Shown here: positions 10,735 to 22,700 of the stretch, piece after piece
Layout of the letters: each line of letters begins with the position of its first letter
Position numbering within the stretch: the stretch's first letter is position 1
Assembly: GCF_937616625.2 (NCBI RefSeq)
Contig: NC_065573.1
Span: 3,611,001 to 3,675,000, forward strand
Direction of reading: 5' to 3'
DNA: 64,000 nt
From: Mercurialis annua
Lineage: Eukaryota > Streptophyta > Magnoliopsida > Malpighiales > Euphorbiaceae
Notes under the pieces: generated by a model
The model's input: the letters and a program-made list of their open reading frames with translations, nothing else
The model's database searches: none
Told to the model about the DNA's origin: nothing
Position numbers and translations under genes: made by a program

Positions 10735-13700
10735 TAAAAATATGAAACGATAGGATTTGTTTTGTAACGTTTGTAATGGTTTGGCTTAAATTGCTAAAGT
10801 TGGGAAACATTTGGATTTGTTTCATAAACTTTGTAAACGTTTGGCTTATATCGCTAAAAAGGTGAAACGTTTGGATTTGTTTCGTAACGTTTGTATATGT
10901 TTGGCTTAAATCGCTAAAAAGGTGAAACGTTTGAATTTATTTCGTAACGTTTATAAACGTTTGACTTCAATTTCTAAAAAGGGAAAACGTTTGGATTTGT
11001 TTCGTAACGAATGTAAACGTTTGGCATAAACCGCTCAAAAGGTGAAATGTTTGGATTTATTTCGTATTATTTGTAACCGTCCGACTTATATCGCATGAAA
11101 AAGTGAAATGTTTTGATTTATTTCGTACGTTTGTATACGTTCGGCTCAAATTGCTAAAAAGATGAAACACTTGGATTTGTTTCGTAACTTTTGTAAACGT
11201 TTGGCTTAAATTGCTAAAAAGGTGAAACGCTTGGTTTTGTTTTGTAACATTTGTAAAGGTTTGACTTAAATCACTAAAAATGTGAACCTTTTGGATTGGT
11301 TTCGTAACGTTTTAAACGTTTGGTTTTGTTTCGTAACGTCTGTAAACGTTTGGCTTAAATCGCTAAAAAGGTGAAACGTTTGAATTTGTTTTGTAACGTT
11401 TGTAAACATTTGGCTTAAATTGCTAAAAAGGTGAAACATTTGGATTTGTTTCATAACCTTTGTAAACGTTTGACTTAAGTCGCTAAAAAGGGGAAACGTT
11501 TGTATTTTTTCCGTAACGTTTGTAAACGTCTTGCTTAAATTGCTAAAAAGGTGAAACGGTTGGATTTGTTTCATGACATTTTAAATGTTTGGCTTAAAGT
11601 TCGAAAAAGTTAAAACATTGGATTTGTTTCATAACGTTTGTAAACGTTTGGCTTACATGGCTAAAAAGGTGAACGTTTGGATTTGTTTCGTAACGTTTGT
11701 TAACGTTTGGCTTAAGTTGCTAAAAAGGTGAAACGCTTGGATTTGTTTCGTAAAGTTTGTAAACGTTTGGCTTAAATTGCTGAAAAGTTGAAATGCTTGG
11801 ATTTGTTTCGTTACGTTTGTAAACGTTTGGCTTAAATTGCTAAAAAGGTGAAACACTTGGTTTTTGTTTCGTAACGTTTGTAAATGTTTGGATTAAATTG
11901 CTAAAATTGTGAAACGTTTGGATGTGTTTTGCAGCGTTTGTAAACGTTTGGCTTCATTCGCTAAAACGGTGAAACGTTTAGATTTGTTTCATAACGTTAA
12001 TAAACCTTTGTAATACATCGCTAATACGGCGAAACGTTTGGATTTGTTTCGTAACGTTTGAAACGTTTGGCTTAAATTACTAAAAAGGGGAAATGTTTGG
12101 ATTTGTTATGCAACGTTTGGAAACGTTCGGCTTAAATTGCTAAAAAGGTAAAACATTTGGTTTTGTTTCGTAACGTTTGTAAACGTTTGGCTTAAATCGC
12201 TAAAAAGGGGAAACGTTTGGATTTTGTTTCGTAACGTTTGTAAACGTTTGGCTTAAATTGCTAAAAATATGAAACGCTAGGATTTGTTTTGTAACGTTTG
12301 TAATGGTTTGGCTTAAATTGCTAAAGTTGGGAAACATTTGGATTTGTTTCATAACCTTTGTAAACGTTTGGCTTATATCGCTAAAAAGGTGAAACGTTTG
12401 GATTTGTTTCGTAACGTTTGTATATGTTTGGCTTAAATCGCTAAAAAGGTGAAACGTTTGAATTTATTTCGTAACGTTTATAAACATTTGACTTCAATTT
12501 CTAAAAAGGGAAAATGTTTGGATTTGTTTCGTAACGAATGTAAACGTTTGGCATAAATCGCTCAAAAGGTGAAATGTTTGGATTTATTTCGTATTATTTG
12601 TAACCGTCCGACTTATATCGCTGAAAAGGTGAAATGTTTTGATTTATTTCGTACGTTTGTATACGTTCGGCTCAAATTGCTAAAAAGATGAAACACTTGG
12701 ATTTGTTTCGTAACTTTTGTAAACGTTTGGCTTAAATTGCTAAAAAGGTGAAACACTTGGTTTTGTTTTGTAACATTTGTAAAGGTTTGACTTAAATCAC
12801 TAAAAATGTGAACCTTTTGGATTGGTTTCGTAACATTTTAAACTTTTGGTTTTGTTTCGTAACGTTTGTAAACGTTTGGCTTAAATCGCTAAAAAGGTGA
12901 AACGTTTGAATTTGTTTTGTAACGTTTGTAAACATTTGGCTTAAATTGCTAAAAAGGTGGAACATTTGGATTTGTTTCATAACCTTTGTAAACGTTTGAC
13001 TTAAGTCGCTAAAAAGGGGAAACGTTTGTATTTTTTCCGTAACGTTTGTAAACGTCTTGCTTAAATTGCTAAAAAGGTGAAACGGTTGGATTTGTTTCAT
13101 GACATTTTAAATGTTTGGCTTAAAGTTCGAAAAAGTTAAAACATTGGATTTGTTTCATAACGTTTGTAAACGTTTGGCTTACATGGCTAAAAAGGTGAAC
13201 GTTTGGATTTGTTTCGTAACGTTTGTTAACGTTTGGCTTAAGTTGCTAAAAAGGTGAAACGCTTGGATTTGTTTCGTAAAGTTTGTAAACGTTTGGCTTA
13301 AATTGCTAGAAAGTTGAAATGCTTGGATTTGTTTCGTTACGTTTGTAAACGTTTGGCTTAAATTACTAAAAAGGTGAAACACTTGGTTTTTGTTTCGTAA
13401 CGTTTGTAAATGTTTGGATTAAATTGCTAAAATTGTGAAACGTTTGGATGTGTTTTGCAGCGTTTGTAAATGTTTGGCTTCATTCGCTAAAATGGTGAAA
13501 CGTTTAGATTTGTTTCATAACGTTAAGAAACCTTTGTCATACATCGCTAATACGGCGAAACGTTTGGATTTGTTTCGTAATGTTGGAAACGTTTGGCTTA
13601 AATTACTAAAAAGGGGAAATGTTTGGATTTGTTATGCAACGTTTGGAAACGTTCGGCTTAAATTGCTAAAAAGGTGAAACATTTGGTTTTGTTTCGTAAC

Positions 13701-16700
13701 GTTTGTAAACGTTTGGCTTAAATCGCTAAAAAGGGGAAACGTTTGGATTTTGTTTCGTAACGTTTGTAAACGTTTGGCTTAAATTGCTAAAAATATGAAA
13801 CGCTAGGATTTGTTTTGTAACGTTTGTAATGGTTTGGCTTAAATTGCTAAAGTTGGGAAACATTTGGATTTGTTTCATAACCTTTGTAAACGTTTGGCTT
13901 ATATCGCTAAAAAGGTGAAACGTTTGGATTTGTTTCGTAACGTTTGTATATGTTTGGCTTAAATCGCTAAAAAGGTGAAACGTTTGAATTTATTTCGTAA
14001 CGTTTATAAACGTTTGACTTCAATTTCTAAAAAGGGAAAACGTTTGGATTTGTTTCGTAACGAATGTAAACGTTTGGCATAAATCGCTCAAAAGGTGAAA
14101 TGTTTGGATTTATTTCGTATTATTTGTAACCGTCCGACTTATATCGCTGAAAAGGTGAAATGTTTTGATTTATTTCGTACGTTTGTATACGTTCGGCTCA
14201 AATTGCTAAAAAGATGAAACACTTGGATTTGTTTCGTAACTTTTGTAAACGTTTGGCTTAAATTGCTAAAAAGGTGAAACGCTTGGTTTTGTTTTGTAAC
14301 ATTTGTAAAGGTTTGACTTAAATCACTAAAAATGTGAACCTTTTGGATTGGTTTCGTAACGTATTAAACTTTTGGTTTTGTTTCGTAACGTTTGTAAACG
14401 TTTGGCTTAAATCGCTAAAAAGGTGAAACGTTTGAATTTGTTTTGTAACGTTTGTAAACATTTGGCTTAAATTGCTATAAAGGTGGAACATTTGGATTTG
14501 TTTTATAACCTTTGTAAACGTTTGACTTAAGTCGCTAAAAAGGGGAAACGTTTGTATTTTTTCCGTAACGTTTGTAAACGTCTTGCTTAAATTGCTAAAA
14601 AGGTGAAACGGTTGGATTTGTTTCATGACATTTTAAATGTTTGGCTTAAAGTTCGAAAAAGTTAAAACATTGGATTTGTTTCATAACGTTTGTAAACGTT
14701 TGGCTTACATGGCTAAAAAGGTGAACGTTTGGATTTGTTTCGTAACGTTTGTTAACGTTTGGCTTAAGTTGCTAAAAAGGTGAAACGCTTGGATTTGTTT
14801 CGTAAAGTTTGTAAACGTTTGGCTTAAATTGCTGAAAAGTTGAAATGCTTGGATTTGTTTCGTTATGTTTGTAAACGTTTGGCTTAAATTGCTAAAAAGG
14901 TGAAACACTTGGTTTTTGTTTCGTAACGTTTGTAAATGATTGGATTAAATTGCTAAAATTGTGAAACGTTTGGATGTGTTTTGCAGCGTTTGTAAACGTT
15001 TGGCTTCATTCGCTAAAACGGTGAAACGTTTAGATTTGTTTCATAACGTTAATAAACCTTTGTCATACATCGCTAATACGGCGAAACGTTTGGATTTGTT
15101 TCGTAACGTTTGAAACGTTTGGCTTAAATTACTAAAAAGGGGAAATGTTTGGATTTGTTATGCAACGTTTGGAAACGTTTGGCTTAAATTGCTAAAAAGG
15201 TAAAACATTTGGTTTTGTTTCGTAACGTTTGTAAACGTTTGGCTTAAATCGCTAAAAAGGGGAAACGTTTGGATTTTGTTTCGTAACGTTTGTAAACGTT
15301 TGGCTTAAATTGCTAAAAATATGAAACGCTAGGATTTTTTTTGTAACGTTTGTAATCGTTTGGCTTAAATTGCTAAAGTTGGGAAACATTTGGATTTGTT
15401 TCATAACCTTTGTAAACGTTTGGCTTATATCGCTAAAAAGGTGAAACGTTTGGATTTGTTTCGTAACGTTTGTATATGTTTGGCTTAAATCGCTAAAAAG
15501 GTGAAACGTTTGAATTTATTTCGTAACGTTTATAAACGTTTGACTTCAATTTCTAAAAAGGGAAAACGTTTGGATTTGTTTCGTAACGAATGTAAACGTT
15601 TGGCATAAATCGCTCAAAAGGTGAAATGTTTGGATTTATTTCGTATTATTTGTAACCGTCCGACTTATATCGCTGAAAAGGTGAAATGTTTTGATTTATT
15701 TCGTACGTTTGTATACGTTCGGCTCAAATTGCTAAAAAGATGAAACACTTGGATTTGTTTCGTAACTTTTGTAAACGTTTGGCTTAAATTGCTAAAAAGG
15801 TGAAACGCTTGGTTTTGTTTTGTAACATTTGTAAAGGTTTGACTTAAATCACTAAAAATGTGAACCTTTTGGATTGGTTTCGTAACGTTTTAAACTTTTG
15901 GTTTTGTTTCGTAACGTTTGTAAACGTTTGGCTTAAATCGCTAAAAAGGTGAAACATTTGAATTTGTTTTGTAACGTTTGTAAACGTTTGGCTTAAATTG
16001 CTAAAAAGGTGAAACATTTGGATTTGTTTCATAACCTTTGTAAACGTTTGACTTAAGTCGCTAAAAAGGGGAAACGTTTGTATTTTTTCCGTAACGTTTG
16101 TAAACGTCTTGCTTAAATTGCTAAAAAGGTGAAACGGTTGGATTTGTTTCATGACATTTTAAATGTTTGGCTTAAAGTTCGAAAAAGTTAAAACATTGGA
16201 TTTGTTTCATAACGTTTGTAAACGTTTGGCTTACATGGCTAAAAAGGTGAACGTTTGGATTCGTTTCGTAACGTTTGTTAACGTTTGGCTTAAGTTGCTA
16301 AAAAGGTGAAACGCTTGGATTTGTTTCGTAAAGTTTGTAAACGTTTGGCTTAAATTGCTAGAAAGTTGAAATGCTTGGATTTGTTTCGTTACGTTTCTAA
16401 ACGTTTGGCTTAAATTTCTAAAAAGGTGAAACACTTGGTTTTTGTTTCGTAACGTTTGTAAATATTTGGATTAAATTGCTAAAATTGTGAAACGTTTGGA
16501 TGTGTTTTGCAGCGTTTGTAAATGTTTGGCTTCATTCGCTAAAACGGTGAAACATTTAGATTTGTTTCATAACGTTAATAAACCTTTGTCATACATCGCT
16601 AATACGGCGAAACGTTTGGATTTGTTTCGTAACGTTGGAAACGTTTGGCTTAAATTACTAAAAAGGGGAAATGTTTGGATTTGTTATGCAACGTTTGGAA

Positions 16701-19700
16701 ACGTTCGGCTTAAATTGCTAAAAAGGGGAAACATTTGGTTTTGTTTCGTAACGTTTGTAAACGTTTGGCTTAAATCGCTAAAAAGGGGAAACGTTTGGAT
16801 TTTGTTTCGTAACGTTTGTAAACGTTTGGCTTAAATTGCTAAAAATATGAAACGCTAGGATTTGTTTTGTAACGTTTGTAATGGTTTGGCTTAAATTGCT
16901 AAAGTTGGGAAACATTTGGATTTGTTTCATAACCTTTGTAAACGTTTGGCTTATATCGCTAAAAAGGTGAAACGTTTGGATTTGTTTCGTAACGTTTGTA
17001 TATGTTTGGCTTAAATCGCTAAAAAGGTGAAACGTTTGAATTTATTTCGTAACGTTTATAAACGTTTGACTTCAATTTCTAAAAAGGGAAAACGTTTGGA
17101 TTTGTTTCGTAACGAATGTAAACGTTTGGCATAAATCGCTCAAAAGGTGAAATGTTTGGATTTATTTCGTATTATTTGTAACCGTCCGACTTATATCGCT
17201 GAAAAGGTGAAATGTTTTGATTTATTTCGTACGTTTGTATACGTTCGGCTCAAATTGCTAAAAAGATGAAACACTTGGATTTGTTTCGTAACTTTTGTAA
17301 ACGTTTGGCTTAAATTGCTAAAAAGGTGAAACGCTTGGTTTTGTTTTGTAACATTTGTAAAGGTTTGACTTAAATCACTAAAAATGTGAACCTTTTGGAT
17401 TGGTTTCGTAACGTATTAAACTTTTGGTTTTGTTTCGTAACGTTTGTAAACGTTTGGCTTAAATCGCTAAAAAGGTGAAACGTTTGAATTTGTTTTGTAA
17501 CGTTTGTAAACATTTGGCTTAAATTGCTATAAAGGTGGAACATTTGGATTTGTTTTATAACCTTTGTAAACGTTTGACTTAAGTCGCTAAAAAGGGGAAA
17601 CGTTTGTATTTTTTCCGTAACGTTTGTAAACGTCTTGCTAAAATTGCTAAAAAGGTGAAACGGTTGGATTTGTTTCATGACATTTTAAATGTTTGGCTTA
17701 AAGTTCGAAAAAGTTAAAACATTGGATTTGTTTCATAACGTTTGTAAACGTTTGGCTTACATGGCTAAAAAGGTGAACGTTTGGATTTGTTTCGTAACGT
17801 TTGTTAACGTTTGGCTTAAGTTGCTAAAAAGGTGAAACGCTTGGATTTGTTTCGTAAAGTTTGTAAACGTTTGGCTTAAATTGCTGAAAAGTTGAAATGC
17901 TTGGATTTGTTTCGTTATGTTTGTAAACGTTTGGCTTAAATTGCTAAAAAGGTGAAACACTTGGTTTTTGTTTCGTAACGTTTGTAAATGATTGGATTAA
18001 ATTGCTAAAATTGTGAAACGTTTGGATGTGTTTTGCAGCGTTTGTAAACGTTTGGCTTCATTCGCTAAAACGGTGAAACGTTTAGATTTGTTTCATAACG
18101 TTAATAAACCTTTGTCATACATCGCTAATACGGCGAAACGTTTGGATTTGTTTCGTAACGTTTGAAACGTTTGGCTTAAATTACTAAAAAGGGGAAATGT
18201 TTGGATTTGTTATGCAACGTTTGGAAACGTTTGGCTTAAATTGCTAAAAAGGTAAAACATTTGGTTTTGTTTCGTAACGTTTGTAAACGTTTGGCTTAAA
18301 TCGCTAAAAAGGGGAAACGTTTGGATTTTGTTTCGTAACGTTTGTAAACGTTTGGCTTAAATTGCTAAAAATATGAAACGCTAGGATTTGTTTTGTAACG
18401 TTTGTAATGGTTTGGCTTAAATTGCTAAAGTTGGGAAACATTTGGATTTGTTTCATAACCTTTGTAAACGTTTGGCTTATATCGCTAAAAAGGTGAAACG
18501 TTTGGATTTGTTTCGTAACGTTTGTATATGTTTGGCTTAAATCGCTAAAAAGGTGAAACGTTTGAATTTATTTCGTATCGTTTATAAACGTTTGACTTCA
18601 ATTTCTAAAAAGGGAAAATGTTTGGATTTGTTTCGTAACGAATGTAAACGTTTGGCATAAATCGCTCAAAAGGTGAAATGTTTGGATTTATTTCGTATTA
18701 TTTGTAACCGTCCGACTTATATCGCTGAAAAGGTGAAATGTTTTGATTTATTTCGTACGTTTGTATACGTTCGGCTCAAATTGCTAAAAAGATGAAACAC
18801 TTGGATTTGTTTCGTAACTTTTGTAAACGTTTGGCTTAAATTGCTAAAAAGGTGAAACACTTGGTTTTGTTTTGTAACATTTGTAAAGGTTTGACTTAAA
18901 TCACTAAAAATGTGAACCTTTTGGATTGGTTTCGTAACGTTTTAAACTTTTGGTTTTGTTTCGTAACGTTTGTAAACGTTTGGCTTAAATCGCTAAAAAG
19001 GTGAAACGTTTGAATTTGTTTTGTAACGTTTGTAAACATTTGGCTTAAATTGCTAAAAAGGTGGAACATTTGGATTTGTTTCATAACCTTTGTAAACGTT
19101 TGACTTAAGTCGCTAAAAAGGGGAAACGTTTGTATTTTTTCCGTAACGTTTGTAAACGTCTTGCTTAAATTGCTAAAAAGGTGAAACGGTTGGATTTGTT
19201 TCATGACATTTTAAATGTTTGGCTTAAAGTTCGAAAAAGATAAAACATTGGATTTGTTTCATAACGTTTGTAAACGTTTGGCTTACATGGCTAAAAAGGT
19301 GAACGTTTGGATTTGTTTCGTAACGTTTGTTAACGTTTGGCTTAAGTTGCTAAAAAGGTGAAACGCTTGGATTTGTTTCGTAAAGTTTGTAAACGTTTGG
19401 CTTAAATTGCTAGAAAGTTGAAATGCTTGGATTTGTTTCGTTACGTTTGTAAACGTTTGGCTTAAATTACTAAAAAGGTGAAACACTTGGTTTTTGTTTC
19501 GTAACGTTTGTAAATGTTTGGATTAAATTGCTAAAATTGTGAAACGTTTGGATGTGTTTTGCAGCGTTTGTAAATGTTTGGCTTCATTCGCTAAAACGGT
19601 GAAACGTTTAGATTTGTTTCATAACGTTAAGAAACCTTTGTCATACATCGCTAATACGGCGAAACGTTTAGATTTGTTTCGTAATGTTGGAAACGTTTGG

Positions 19701-22700
19701 CTTAAATTACTAAAAAGGGGAAATGTTTGGATTTGTTATGCAACGTTTGGAAACGTTCGGCTTAAATTGCTAAAAAGGTGAAACATTTGGTTTTGTTTCG
19801 TAACGTTTGTAAACGTTTGGCTTAAATCGCTAAAAAGGGGAAACGTTTGGATTTTGTTTCGTAACGTTTGTAAACGTTTGGCTTAAATTGCTAAAAATAT
19901 GAAACGCTAGGATTTGTTTTGTAACGTTTGTAATGGTTTGGCTTAAATTGCTAAAGTTGGGAAACATTTGGATTTGTTTCATAACCTTTGTAAACGTTTG
20001 GCTTATATCGCTAAAAAGGTGAAACGTTTGGATTTGTTTCGTAACGTTTGTATATGTTTGGCTTAAATCGCTAAAAAGGTGAAACGTTTGAATTTATTTC
20101 GTAACGTTTATAAACGTTTGACTTCAATTTCTAAAAAGGGAAAACGTTTGGATTTGTTTCGTAACGAATGTAAACGTTTGGCATAAATCGCTCAAAAGGT
20201 GAAATGTTTGGATTTATTTCGTATTATTTGTAACCGTCCGACTTATATCGCTGAAAAGGTGAAATGTTTTGATTTATTTCGTACGTTTGTATACGTTCGG
20301 CTCAAATTGCTAAAAAGATGAAACACTTGGATTTGTTTCGTAACTTTTGTAAACGTTTGGCTTAAATTGCTAAAAAGGTGAAACGCTTGGTTTTGTTTTG
20401 TAACATTTGTAAAGGTTTGACTTAAATCACTAAAAATGCGAACCTTTTGGATTGGTTTCGTAACGTTTTAAACGTTTGGTTTTGTTTCGTAAGGTTTGTA
20501 AACGTTTGGCTTAAATCGCTAAAAAGGTGAAACGTTTGAATTTGTTTTGTAACGTTTGTAAACATTTGGCTTAAATTGCTAAAAAGGTGGAACATTTGGA
20601 TTTGTTTCATAACCTTTGTAAACGTTTGACTTAAGTCGCTAAAAAGGGGAAACGTTTGTATTTTTTCCGTAACGTTTGTAAACGTCTTGCTTAAATTGCT
20701 AAAAAGGTGAAACGGTTGGATTTATTTCATGACATTTTAAATGTTTGGCTTAAAGTTCGAAAAAGTTAAAACATTGGATTTGTTTCATAACGTTTGTAAA
20801 CGTTTGGCTTACATGGCTAAAAAGGTGAACGTTTGGATTTGTTTCGTAACGTTTGTTAACGTTTGGCTTAAGTTGCTAAAAAGGTGAAACGCTTGGATTT
20901 GTTTCGTAAAGTTTGTAAACGTTTGGCTTAAATTGCTAGAAAGTTGAAATGCTTGGATTTGTTTCGTTACGTTTGTAAACGTTTGGCTTAAATTTCTAAA
21001 AAGGTGAAACACTTGGTTTTTGTTTCGTAACGTTTGTAAATGTTTGGATTAAATTGCTAAAATTGTGAAACGTTTGGATGTGTTTTGCAGCGTTTGTAAA
21101 TGTTTGGCTTCATTCGCTAAAACGGTGAAACGTTTAGATTTGTTTCATAGCGTTAATAAACCTTTGTCATACATCGCTAATACGGCGAAACGTTTGGATT
21201 TGTTTCGTAACGTTGGAAACGTTTGGCTTAAATTACTAAAAAGGGGAAATGTTTGGATTTGTTATGCAACGTTTGGAAACGTTCGGCTTAAATTGCTAAA
21301 AAGGTGAAACATTTGGTTTTGTTTCGTAACGTTTGTAAACGTTTGGCTTAAATCGCTAAAAAGGGGAAACGTTTGGATTTTGTTTCGTAACGTTTGTAAA
21401 CGTTTGGCTTAAATTGCTAAAAATATGAAACGCTAGGATTTTTTTTGTAACGTTTGTAATGGTTTGGCTTAAATTGCTAAAGTTGGGAAACATTTGGATT
21501 TGTTTCATAACCTTTGTAAACGTTTGGCTTATATCGCTAAAAAGGTGAAACGTTTGGATTTGTTTCGTAACGTTTGTATATGTTTGGCTTAAATCGCTAA
21601 AAAGGTGAAACGTTTGAATTTATTTCGTAACGTTTATAAACGTTTGACTTCAATTTCTAAAAAGGGAAAACGTTTGGATTTGTTTCGTAACGAATGTAAA
21701 CGTTTGGCATAAATCGCTCAAAAGGTGAAATGTTTGGATTTATTTCGTATTATTTGTAACCGTCCGACTTATATCGCTGAAAAGGTGAAATGTTTTGATT
21801 TATTTCGTACGTTTGTATACGTTCGGCTCAAATTGCTAAAAAGATGAAACACTTGGATTTGTTTCGTAACTTTTGTAAACGTTTGGCTTAAATTGCTAAA
21901 AAGGTGAAACGCTTGGTTTTGTTTTGTAACATTTGTAAAGGTTTGACTTAAATCACTAAAAATGCGAACCTTTTGGATTGGTTTCGTAACGTTTTAAACG
22001 TTTGGTTTTGTTTCGTAAGGTTTGTAAACGTTTGGCTTAAATCGCTAAAAAGGTGAAACGTTTGAATTTGTTTTGTAACGTTTGTAAACATTTGGCTTAA
22101 ATTGCTAAAAAGGTGGAACATTTGGATTTGTTTCATAACCTTTGTAAACGTTTGACTTAAGTCGCTAAAAAGGGGAAACGTTTGTATTTTTTCCGTAACG
22201 TTTGTAAACGTCTTGCTTAAATTGCTAAAAAGGTGAAACGGTTGGATTTATTTCATGACATTTTAAATGTTTGGCTTAAAGTTCGAAAAAGTTAAAACAT
22301 TGGATTTGTTTCATAACGTTTGTAAACGTTTGGCTTACATGGCTAAAAAGGTGAACGTTTGGATTTGTTTCGTAACGTTTGTTAACGTTTGGCTTAAGTT
22401 GCTAAAAAGGTGAAACGCTTGGATTTGTTTCGTAAAGTTTGTAAACGTTTGGCTTAAATTGCTAGAAAGTTGAAATGCTTGGATTTGTTTCGTTACGTTT
22501 GTAAACGTTTGGCTTAAATTTCTAAAAAGGTGAAACACTTGGTTTTTGTTTCGTAACGTTTGTAAATGTTTGGATTAAATTGCTAAAATTGTGAAACGTT
22601 TGGATGTGTTTTGCAGCGTTTGTAAATGTTTGGCTTCATTCGCTAAAACGGTGAAACGTTTAGATTTGTTTCATAGCGTTAATAAACCTTTGTCATACAT

